Source: Conchiformibius kuhniae DSM 17694
GTDB lineage: Bacteria; Pseudomonadota; Gammaproteobacteria; Burkholderiales; Neisseriaceae
Assembly (NCBI RefSeq): GCF_000428785.1
Contig: NZ_AUAP01000002.1
Coordinates: 62,001 to 126,000 of the forward strand
Direction of reading: 5' to 3'
DNA length: 64,000 nucleotides
Shown here: in pieces, positions 26,353 to 33,333 of the stretch
Position numbering within the stretch: the stretch's first letter is position 1
Layout of the letters: each line of letters starts with the position of its first letter
Position numbers and translations under genes: made by a program
Notes under the pieces: generated by a model
What the model was told of the DNA's origin: nothing
What the model saw: only the letters and a program-made list of their open reading frames with translations
The model's database searches: none

Positions 26353-26378
26353 AACGCTTATCCGTAGGGATAAGCGTT
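26353..26378 (+). terminator. hairpin after the ADP-ribosylglycohydrolase gene
   Basis: Perfect 11-bp stem aacgcttatcc / ggataagcgtt with a 4-nt loop, 4 bp past the stop. It has no strong T-run, so the terminator call is tentative. Confidence 0.5.
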
Positions 26379-26399
26379 GGCACGATGGCTTTTGCCGTC

Positions 26400-26578
26400 A
26401 GGGTGTGTTGTCAATTTACCAAAAAACTTCTATACCGTCATTCCCGCGAATGCGGGAATCCAAAACAAGTTCAAACAAACCTTGATAAAACATTGCTTGC
26501 CAAACATCGTGCAATGGATTCCCGCATTCGCGGGAATGACGGCGTGGTGTTTTTTCGGCTAATTGACGACACGCCCGT
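26400..26578. repeat. dRS3-bearing intergenic mosaic element N5
   Basis: Two perfect dRS3 palindromes. It begins AGGGTGTGTTGTCAATTT and ends CTAATTGACGACACGCCC, touching the stop codon of the leftward nitroreductase gene. Confidence 0.88.
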
Positions 26579-27316
26579 TTAGCGTTTGGCAAAGCCCTGT
26601 TTGTTGAGATACGCCAGCATTTCGGGGCGGATTTCGCCGTTCAGGGTGTCGTTGATTTGTTTGCGCCAGTCCAAATCCAAATTGCGCAGGTTTTGATAGT
26701 AGTCGGCAACGGTTTGGTTGTAGGCTTCCAGCACGGCGGGGTCGGCGGGGCGGTATTCGTTTTCCGACAGCACCGCCGCCAAAGGCAGGCGCGGACGCTG
26801 TGCCGGCTCGTGGGCGGGGTGTCCCAAGCACATGCCCACCAAGGGAATCACGTGTTCGGGTGTGTTGAGAATGGCGGAAACGCGGTTGATGTCGTTGCGC
26901 ACGCCGCCGATGTACACGCCGCCCAAGCCGAGTGATTCGGCACTCAGCAGCACGTTTTGCGCGAACAAACCCACGTCCACCGCGCCCACCATCAACACTT
27001 CAATCCAATCGGTTTGCGCTTGGGCGGCAAAGTGGTGGTGGCGTTTGGCATCGATGCAGAACACCAGAAATTCGGCGCAGCTTTCCACATAGTGATGGCC
27101 TTTGGGAATGCCGCCCGCCGCCACTTCGCGGATTTGTTTGCGCTTTTCGGGGTCGGTAACGCGAATGACGCTCACGCTTTGCAAAAAGCTGGAGGTGGAC
27201 GCCATTTGCCCTGCGGCAAGCACGGCTTCGAGCATTTCGGGGGCGATGGCTTCGCCGGTAAATTTGCGGATGGAACGGTGGTTCATCGCGGTGGTGAGTA
27301 CGGCTTGGCTTTGCAT
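26579..27316 (-). CDS. NfsA/FRP-type NADPH-dependent nitroreductase
   Basis: 245-residue FMN flavoprotein of the nitroreductase superfamily. NHRSIRKFTGEAI is the phosphate-binding N-terminal motif, then GQMASTSSFLQSVSVIRV, VDVGLFAQNVLLSAESLGLGGVYIGG and the NfsA-like VGMCLGHPA. It probably reduces quinones, nitroaromatics or flavins with NADPH (family knowledge). It is monocistronic, reading away from ggt, and its stop abuts a mosaic repeat. The physiological substrate cannot be told. Confidence 0.9.
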   Translation of the reverse strand: MQSQAVLTTAMNHRSIRKFTGEAIAPEMLEAVLAAGQMASTSSFLQSVSVIRVTDPEKRKQIREVAAGGIPKGHHYVESCAEFLVFCIDAKRHHHFAAQAQTDWIEVLMVGAVDVGLFAQNVLLSAESLGLGGVYIGGVRNDINRVSAILNTPEHVIPLVGMCLGHPAHEPAQRPRLPLAAVLSENEYRPADPAVLEAYNQTVADYYQNLRNLDLDWRKQINDTLNGEIRPEMLAYLNKQGFAKR

Positions 27317-27398
27317 GGTGTGTGCCTTTTTGGGGTTGGGAGAGTGGGGATTATATCGCCAATCGCCCGAGCGGGAAAAGCGATTGGCGTGGTGCGGT

Positions 27399-29180
27399 TC
27401 AGTCGCCCATCACTTTCCCTTCGCGGCGCGGGTCGGCGGCACCAATCAAGCCTTGTTTGCCGATAACAATCGCCTGCACGCCCGAATTCAAATCGCGCAC
27501 TTGGGTTTTGTAGCCCAGTTGCTGCAAAGGCTGTTCCCATTTGGCGGCGGCGGTGTTTTCCTCCAGCTCGTAAGTGCCGAAGCGGTTGAGCATATTCGGC
27601 AGCGACACCGCCTGCTGAATGTCCATGCCCCAATCGGTGTGCGCCACCAGCGTTTTGGCAACGTAGCCGATGATGCGGCTGCCGCCCGGCGAACCCACCG
27701 CCATATACGGACGACCGTTTTCCATCACAATGGTCGGCGCCATAGACGAGCGCGGCCGTTTGCCGCCTTCTACGCGGTTGGCAACGGGTTTGCCGTTTTT
27801 CTCCGGTTCAAAGGCGAAATCGGTCAATTCGTTGTTGAGCAAATAACCGTTTGCCATCAAGGTTGAACCGAAAGCGTTTTCAATGGAGGTCGTCATCGAC
27901 AGCACATTGCCCTGCGCGTCCACGATGGAAATGTGGCTGGTGGACGGCAGTTCAATCGCGGGCGCGGCGGCATGTTTGGCGGACACGTCGCCCGCCGACA
28001 CTTCAGGCAGCGCGTTGCCGCTTTGACGCAACAGCTCGGCGCGTTTGTTTAAATATTCTTTGGATAACAACTGCTTGGTTGGAACGTGGACAAAATCGGG
28101 GTCGGCAACATACACATCGCGGTCGGCAAACGCCAAACGCGAAGCATCGCCGAGCAAACGCCACGAATCCGCTTGGTCGGGCGCGGAAGCCTTGCCGTCA
28201 AATTGGTTCAAGATGCCGAGAATCTGTCCCACCGCAATCGCGCCGGAGCTGGGCGCACCCATGCCGCACACCTGATATTGGCGGTAATCGGCGCACACCG
28301 CTTCGCGCTCGATGATTTTGTAATTTTTAAAATCGCGCATCGCCAGCACGCCCGGATTATCTTGGGCATTTTTCACCGCATTGACAATATTTTGCGCGTA
28401 TTCGCCATCGTAAAACGGTGCGGAGCCTTTCGCCGCCAAAGTTTTCACGCTGTCGGCAAAAGCTTGGTTTTTCAACAGGCTGCCTGCCTGAAGCGGCTGT
28501 CCGTTGGGAAGAAAATAAGCGGCGGTTTGCGGATAACGCTTGAGCGCGTCCGCGTTTTGCTCAATGGATTTGGCCATGCGCGGCGATACTTTAAAGCCTT
28601 GTTCCGCCAACATAATCGGTTTTGCAAACAGTTCTTTCCACGCCAATTTTCCGTAGCGTTTGTGCAAATGTTCCATCAATTTGGGAACGCCCGGCGTACC
28701 GACCGAGCGTCCGCCCACCACCGCGTCCATAAATTTCAAAGGCTTGCCGTCTTTGTCCAAAAAAAGCTGCGGCGTGGCGGCGGCGGGGGCGGTTTCCCGC
28801 GCGTCAAAAGTGGTGAGTTTTTTCGCCTGATTGTCCCAATAAACGACAAACGCGCCGCCGCCCAAGCCCGAAGATTGCGGCTCCACCAAGCCCAGCGTGG
28901 TTTGCACGGCAATCATCGCGTCCACCGCGCTGCCGCCGCGTTTGAGCACTTCGTAGCCCGCTTCGGTGGCGAGCGGGTTGGCGGAAGCCGCCATAAATTT
29001 TTGTGCATAAAAGGCTTTTTGTTCGGTCAAGCCCGTGCCGCGTTCGGGGGCGAAAGCGTCCGCGCCCTGTGCGGCAGGGCTGTGATTGGCTTGCTGTGCA
29101 GACGGTGGCAAGGAATGATTGCCACAACTTGCCAACAACAAAGCGGCAGCCAATGCAAAACTGTGTCGGATAAATTGCAT
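27399..29180 (-). CDS. ggt: gamma-glutamyltransferase, lipoprotein form
   Basis: 593-residue Ntn hydrolase that transfers or hydrolyses gamma-glutamyl groups, e.g. of glutathione. The N-terminus is a lipoprotein signal (AAALLLASC, Cys19), so the enzyme is probably attached to a membrane rather than free in the periplasm. The large subunit has SGLGGGAFVVYW and GGRSVGTPGVPKL. Autocleavage should occur before Thr414 in LPSTSHISIVDAQGN, and the small subunit carries GSPGGSRIIGYV. The ATG at 29180 precedes the signal peptide; the longer frame upstream lies in a repeat. Confidence 0.94.
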   Translation of the reverse strand: MQFIRHSFALAAALLLASCGNHSLPPSAQQANHSPAAQGADAFAPERGTGLTEQKAFYAQKFMAASANPLATEAGYEVLKRGGSAVDAMIAVQTTLGLVEPQSSGLGGGAFVVYWDNQAKKLTTFDARETAPAAATPQLFLDKDGKPLKFMDAVVGGRSVGTPGVPKLMEHLHKRYGKLAWKELFAKPIMLAEQGFKVSPRMAKSIEQNADALKRYPQTAAYFLPNGQPLQAGSLLKNQAFADSVKTLAAKGSAPFYDGEYAQNIVNAVKNAQDNPGVLAMRDFKNYKIIEREAVCADYRQYQVCGMGAPSSGAIAVGQILGILNQFDGKASAPDQADSWRLLGDASRLAFADRDVYVADPDFVHVPTKQLLSKEYLNKRAELLRQSGNALPEVSAGDVSAKHAAAPAIELPSTSHISIVDAQGNVLSMTTSIENAFGSTLMANGYLLNNELTDFAFEPEKNGKPVANRVEGGKRPRSSMAPTIVMENGRPYMAVGSPGGSRIIGYVAKTLVAHTDWGMDIQQAVSLPNMLNRFGTYELEENTAAAKWEQPLQQLGYKTQVRDLNSGVQAIVIGKQGLIGAADPRREGKVMGD

Positions 29181-29192
29181 GATATTGTTCCC

Positions 29193-29320
29193 TAGAAACC
29201 TTGATAAAACATCGCTTGCCAAAAATCAGGCAGTAGATGCCCGCATTCGCGGGAATGACGGCGTATTTTTTTATTGAACTGATTTTCAATAGAAAAATTT
29301 AAATAATGACACGCCCTAAT
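29193..29320. repeat. dRS3-bearing intergenic mosaic element N6 (partial)
   Basis: Right-hand half only: starts at AACCTTGATAAAACATCGCTTGCC, contains one slightly altered dRS3 and ends ATAATGACACGCCCTAA. The missing left half points to a deletion or recombination at the ggt promoter side. Confidence 0.82.
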
Positions 29321-29324
29321 CCAA

Positions 29325-30950
29325 TTACGCCAAACCTTTTTTCGCCAAATAGCTTTCGTAATCGCCCAAATAATGTTCAAAACCGCCTTTTCCGTCCAAT
29401 TCAATCACCTGCGTTGCCAAAGACGACACAAACTGACGGTCGTGCGACACAAAAATCAGCGTGCCTTTGTATTTTTCCAAAGCCATGTTCAGCGACTCGA
29501 TGCTTTCCATGTCCATATGGTTGGTCGGCTCGTCCATAATCAGCACATTCGGCTTCAACAACAATAATTTGCCGTACAGCATGCGCCCTTTTTCGCCGCC
29601 CGACAACACTTTTACCTGCTTCACCACATCATTGCTGCCGAACAGCAAACGCCCCAAAGTGCCGCGAATAACTTGCTCGTCATCGCCTTCCTGCCCCCAT
29701 TGGCGCATCCATTCGGTCAAATCCATGGATACGTCAAAATCGTTTTCGTGGTCTTGCGGATAATAGCCGATGGTCGCTTTTTCCGCCCATTTGATGCTGC
29801 CTGAATCGGCTTGCACGTCCGACAATTTTTCGTCAAACGCGCCCGCCAGCAGTTTCAACAAAGTGGATTTGCCCGCACCGTTGGGGCCGATGACCGCCAA
29901 ACGCTCGCCCGCTTCCAAAATAAAGCCCAGTTTTTCAAACAATTTGTTTTCAAAAGATTTTGCCAAACCGTCCACTTCCACCGCCTGACGGTGCAGCTTG
30001 GATTTTTCGTCCATTTCAAAACGGATATAGGGATTTTGACGGGTGGACGGTTTCACTTCCACCATTTCCGCCTTGATTTTGTCCGCCTGTTTCAGACGGC
30101 TGGTGGCTTGGCGGGCTTTGGATTTGTTTGCCGAGAAACGCGCCACAAATTCTTGCAATTCTTGCAGTTTTTCTTTGGCTTTGGCATTATCTTTCAGCGT
30201 GCGCTCGCGGGCTTGCGCGGACGCGAGCATATAATCGTCATAATTGCCGGGATAAATGGTGATGGTGTTGTAGTCCAAATCCGCCATATGGGTGCAGACT
30301 TCGTTCAAAAAGTGGCGGTCGTGCGAGATGATAATCATGGTGGAATCATATTGGTTCAACACGCCTTCCAGCCAACGGATGGTATTGATGTCCAAGTTAT
30401 TGGTCGGCTCGTCCAGCAGCAGAACATCGGGCTTGGAAAACAGGGCTTGCGCCAGCAACACGCGCAGTTTGAAACCGGGCGCGACTTCCGCCATCGTTGC
30501 GTTGTGCAGGGCTTCATCGATGCCCACGCCGCTCAACAGTTCGGCAGCACGCGCTTCGGCGGTGTAGCCGTCATATTCGGCGAATTTGGCTTCCAATTCG
30601 GCGGCATGCATATAGTCGTCTTCGGTGGCTTCCAAATTGGCATAGATGGCATCGCGCTCGGTCATCGCCGCCCACATTTCGGTATGCCCCATCAATACCA
30701 CGTCCAACACGCGCTTGTCTTCGTAGGCGAACTGGTCTTGGCGCAGCTTGCCCAAACGCACGCCGTGCTCGATGGCGACTTCGCCGGAAGTTTGCTCCAA
30801 ATCGCCGCCGAGAATTTTCATAAAGGTGGATTTGCCCGAACCGTTGGCGCCGATTAAGCCGTAGCGGTTGCCTTCGCCGAATTTGACGGATACGTTTTCA
30901 AACAAGGGCTTTGCGCCGAACTGCATGGTGATGTTGTTGGTGGAAATCAT
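29325..30950 (-). CDS. ybiT: ABC-F family ATPase YbiT-type
   Basis: 541-residue soluble tandem ABC protein of the ABC-F family, which act on the ribosome E site. The two Walker A motifs are GANGSGKST and GPNGAGKST. The linker-type signature of domain 1 is degenerate (EVAPGFKLRVLLAQAL) and that of domain 2 is LSGGEKGRML. Walker B motifs are LLLDEPTNNLD and LIMDEPTNHMD. The near-identical opening to E. coli YbiT (ITMQFGAKPLFENVSVKFG) supports that subfamily over EttA or Uup. The ATG at 30950 was chosen; no strong SD is visible. A mosaic repeat starts 4 bp beyond the stop. Confidence 0.93.
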   Translation of the reverse strand: MISTNNITMQFGAKPLFENVSVKFGEGNRYGLIGANGSGKSTFMKILGGDLEQTSGEVAIEHGVRLGKLRQDQFAYEDKRVLDVVLMGHTEMWAAMTERDAIYANLEATEDDYMHAAELEAKFAEYDGYTAEARAAELLSGVGIDEALHNATMAEVAPGFKLRVLLAQALFSKPDVLLLDEPTNNLDINTIRWLEGVLNQYDSTMIIISHDRHFLNEVCTHMADLDYNTITIYPGNYDDYMLASAQARERTLKDNAKAKEKLQELQEFVARFSANKSKARQATSRLKQADKIKAEMVEVKPSTRQNPYIRFEMDEKSKLHRQAVEVDGLAKSFENKLFEKLGFILEAGERLAVIGPNGAGKSTLLKLLAGAFDEKLSDVQADSGSIKWAEKATIGYYPQDHENDFDVSMDLTEWMRQWGQEGDDEQVIRGTLGRLLFGSNDVVKQVKVLSGGEKGRMLYGKLLLLKPNVLIMDEPTNHMDMESIESLNMALEKYKGTLIFVSHDRQFVSSLATQVIELDGKGGFEHYLGDYESYLAKKGLA

Positions 30951-31092
30951 GGTGTTGCAAAAAATCAATGATACATAATAGCGTGAATTGTAGCACGTTT
31001 CCCCTATACAGACTGCTTTGCCTGTGTGGACGCAATCATGTATATAATAAAAACCGTGTTTATATGGATTTGGATAAGCAAGAGAAATGGTT
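30951..31092. other. left edge of AT-rich island
   Basis: Non-coding stretch where base composition drops sharply from the GC-rich ybiT gene into AT-rich sequence. It contains tgtatataataaaaa, which could act as a promoter, but no gene starts behind it on the plus strand. Confidence 0.4.
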
Positions 31093-31440
31093 TTATGATT
31101 TAGGATAGTGCCAGCCCAGCCCCGACAGGGTAATCACACCATCTTTAATATCTACATAATCATGGCTATTGATAATAAAGAGCCAATCTTCGTCTTTGGC
31201 ATTTAAAAACGCCTCGTAAATATCATCATAGAAATAGTCTTTAATTAACATGACAAGTGCTTCAGGATAATACAGACAAACAGTGCGTATATCAGGATAA
31301 TAGCCCAATTCCAATGCCACTTCTGCTAATTCGCGTTCGTATTTTAGATTTTCAGCAATGGTGTCGGTTGCAATCTCATCAATCATTTCATTACATTCTT
31401 GTTCACACCTCTGTAAAAATTCGTCAATGGGAATGAGCAT
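31093..31440 (-). CDS. small acidic protein in maf island, candidate orphan immunity gene
   Basis: 115 residues from the first ATG (MLIPIDEFLQRCEQECNE), rich in Asp, Glu and Tyr, no signal peptide, helical N-terminal half and an aromatic C-terminal half (NSHDYVDIKDGVITLSGLG). No family recognised. The frame stays open upstream as LSYTNVVARWLNYSQPVEY... without an ATG, back to a stop near 31547, so the gene may be 5'-truncated or start at the TTG at 31455. AT-rich codon use matches the neighbouring immunity-like genes and not the backbone. An immunity role is inferred from position and composition only. Confidence 0.55.
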   Translation of the reverse strand: MLIPIDEFLQRCEQECNEMIDEIATDTIAENLKYERELAEVALELGYYPDIRTVCLYYPEALVMLIKDYFYDDIYEAFLNAKDEDWLFIINSHDYVDIKDGVITLSGLGWHYPKS

Positions 31441-31681
31441 TGTCCAACGGTGCAATTCGTATTCAACAGGCTGGGAATAGTTTAGCCATCTTGCTACAAC
31501 ATTCGTATAGCTTAATTCATTTCCTGATACTAATCATTTTGAAAATCCTATTTATCTATCACTTGTAATCTCATTAGAGTGTATTCTCGTTTGTTTTGTA
31601 TACGCGAATGTGTGCCAAAAATACCGCCGTATAAGCAAATTGGGGCATGTCATAGTCTAGCTAGGATAGCTTCTTTAAAAA

Positions 31682-32231
31682 TTACAATAATCTACCTGTT
31701 GTTAATTCTTTAAAATCATTGTTTTCTTCCCCAGTAATAGGACATATAGTAATTTGACGATAAAATTTTAAAAAGTCAAATAATGTGCCAAATTCTTTAA
31801 CTTCATCGGTATCCGTATCCCATTCATAAATAATGTCATTATTATTTTCAAGAAGCATAAAATATTGAAATCTATACTCATTTATACCAGCGAGTACAAA
31901 ATATTTTTTTTCCACCAGATTAATATTCCCCATATTTTTAATGAACTCTTGGCAATCTGGGTCTTCTTGTATTTCTATGTTTGAAATATTAAAAAAATAA
32001 TAAGCATCTATTGTATCTCTATATATAAATATCCTCCCCAAATAACAGTCCACCAGAACACTTGCCCATTGTCATTAATAATTCTTTCAATTGACCATGA
32101 ATAGGAAAGTTATATTTTTGTTCAATTTGCCTGATTTCATCTTCGGTATAACCTTGAATGAGTTCAGGGCGTTCAATAAATTGATTTTTAGGATTTTTAA
32201 TGCTTAATAGCATTTGAATTAAATTGCTCAT
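31682..32231 (-). pseudogene. SMI1/KNR4 (SUKH)-like immunity gene, frameshifted
   Basis: Two reading frames make one protein. The first (ATG 32231) reads MSNLIQMLLSIKNPKNQ... YTEDEIRQIEQKYNFPIHGQLKELL...GGLLFGEDIYI then stops near 32015. The second frame continues at the same point with YRDTIDAYYFFNISNIEIQ... to a stop at 31682. The junction lies in a TA-rich run (atatttatatatag), where loss of one TA pair explains the shift. The pattern of an acidic helix (I..IE.KYN.P), a GG turn and a beta-rich remainder with EWDTDTDEVKEFGTLFDFL fits SUKH immunity proteins. It may be an inactive gene, a slippage-switched gene or a sequencing error. Confidence 0.65.
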
Positions 32232-32425
32232 AATGTGTAGAAAATCGCCGAGTTGTTTGCAAAACAGGTTGTGAAAAATAAGCCTGCAACACTTCAAAAG
32301 GCGTATCACCGTTTAAACCACCATGGGTTTCACCGTATTATAGAAGTTCACAAAACAGCATAGCTTTTTGTGGCGGTGTTCTCTGCTCTCAAATACCTGT
32401 TTGTCGTGCCACATTTGCATAATAA
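32216..32425 (-). mobile_element. transposase remnant (rve/DDE integrase C-terminus)
   Basis: Read leftwards, the sequence gives HDKQVFESREHRHKKLCCF, VNFYNTVK, then after a one-base shift PHGGLNGDTPFEVLQAYFSQP. The FYNxxKPHxGLxGxTPxE pattern is the C-terminal signature of IS3/IS481-type DDE transposases. The rest of the element and its ends are missing, and the reading frame is broken, so it is a dead fragment. It sits between the two immunity-like genes, and its last codons overlap the start of the SUKH-like gene. Confidence 0.7.
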
Positions 32426-32459
32426 AAAAACAGATTGCCGAAGCAAATCCATCTGTTGG

Positions 32460-33311
32460 TCAATTCGCTTTGGTGATATCTGTTTTTGTCAGCAAATTCT
32501 TTGCCTTTAATAAAACATGAATTTCATCAGGAATTTCATCGTCTTCCAAAAATTCATAAAAGGTTAAAATAGTTTCTTCGGGGGTGTAAATCCGTTCGCG
32601 CATGGTGCACATGGTTTTAAGCCAATGAACAACGCGATACATATGTCCGCGTGTATAGGTTTCACGCAGTTCTTTGCCTAGAACCTGCCGCATGGTTTTA
32701 TTGAGTTTTTCTTTTTCGTATTCGCCATAGGCATAATGGCGTAAAACCGCATACATTAACGCAACTAATCCTGTTTTAGCGGTTAAACGGACGGGCTTAT
32801 CGCCTTTAAAGTGCTGATAAACCTCAATACCGCGCTGATAATCTCGGGCAAACAGGCATTGCTGCAAATAGGAATAAAATAAATCTTTTGTCATACCCTT
32901 TGAAGCAGAATATTGCCTAGGGTAACGGTCTTCAAATATCCATAAATTGCTTTGCGCCAAACATTCGCGCCATGCTTCCACTACTTCAGCACTGTCTTGA
33001 CCGCTTTGCAACCATTTTACGCCCGCAAGTGCCTGATAGATTCTATAAACATGACGTGGTTTCCAATCTACTTCTTGTTTTAAGGCAATGGCGGTATTTA
33101 ACCACGACAAAGCAGTGGGTAGAAACAGGTCAAATAAATCTTTTTGTCCGACACTGTAGGCATAAAAAATATCCAACAATAAATAATATGCTTGCGAGCC
33201 ATGCATAATATTTTGTTCTGTGCTGGTTTGATTAACATTAAATTGGTAACTGAATCCATCTTTTTGATGGGTTGAAAGAGTTTTTAAAATATCATTTTTA
33301 ATGATTTGCAC
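32460..33311 (-). CDS. candidate immunity protein for the MafB toxin
   Basis: 283 residues, no signal peptide or membrane segment, predicted largely helical with many Trp and Tyr (SQAYYLLLDIFYAYSVGQKDL, WKPRHVYRIYQALAGVKW). GTG start with a good SD (aggaaaaaatc), only 22 bp after the mafB stop and on the same strand, the place of mafI in known maf islands. The size and helical character recall the larger immunity families of polymorphic toxin systems (Imm49 comes to mind) but this is not verified. The cytoplasmic location fits neutralisation of a nuclease toxin. It is AT-rich like the rest of the island. Confidence 0.65.
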   Translation of the reverse strand: MQIIKNDILKTLSTHQKDGFSYQFNVNQTSTEQNIMHGSQAYYLLLDIFYAYSVGQKDLFDLFLPTALSWLNTAIALKQEVDWKPRHVYRIYQALAGVKWLQSGQDSAEVVEAWRECLAQSNLWIFEDRYPRQYSASKGMTKDLFYSYLQQCLFARDYQRGIEVYQHFKGDKPVRLTAKTGLVALMYAVLRHYAYGEYEKEKLNKTMRQVLGKELRETYTRGHMYRVVHWLKTMCTMRERIYTPEETILTFYEFLEDDEIPDEIHVLLKAKNLLTKTDITKAN

Positions 33312-33333
33312 GATTTTTTCCTATCTAATTGGG

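Noticed and set aside
31600..31680. ggggcatgtcatagtctagctagg as a possible insertion-sequence terminal repeat
   Set aside because: Too short and no matching inverted end or transposase of the same type could be found nearby.
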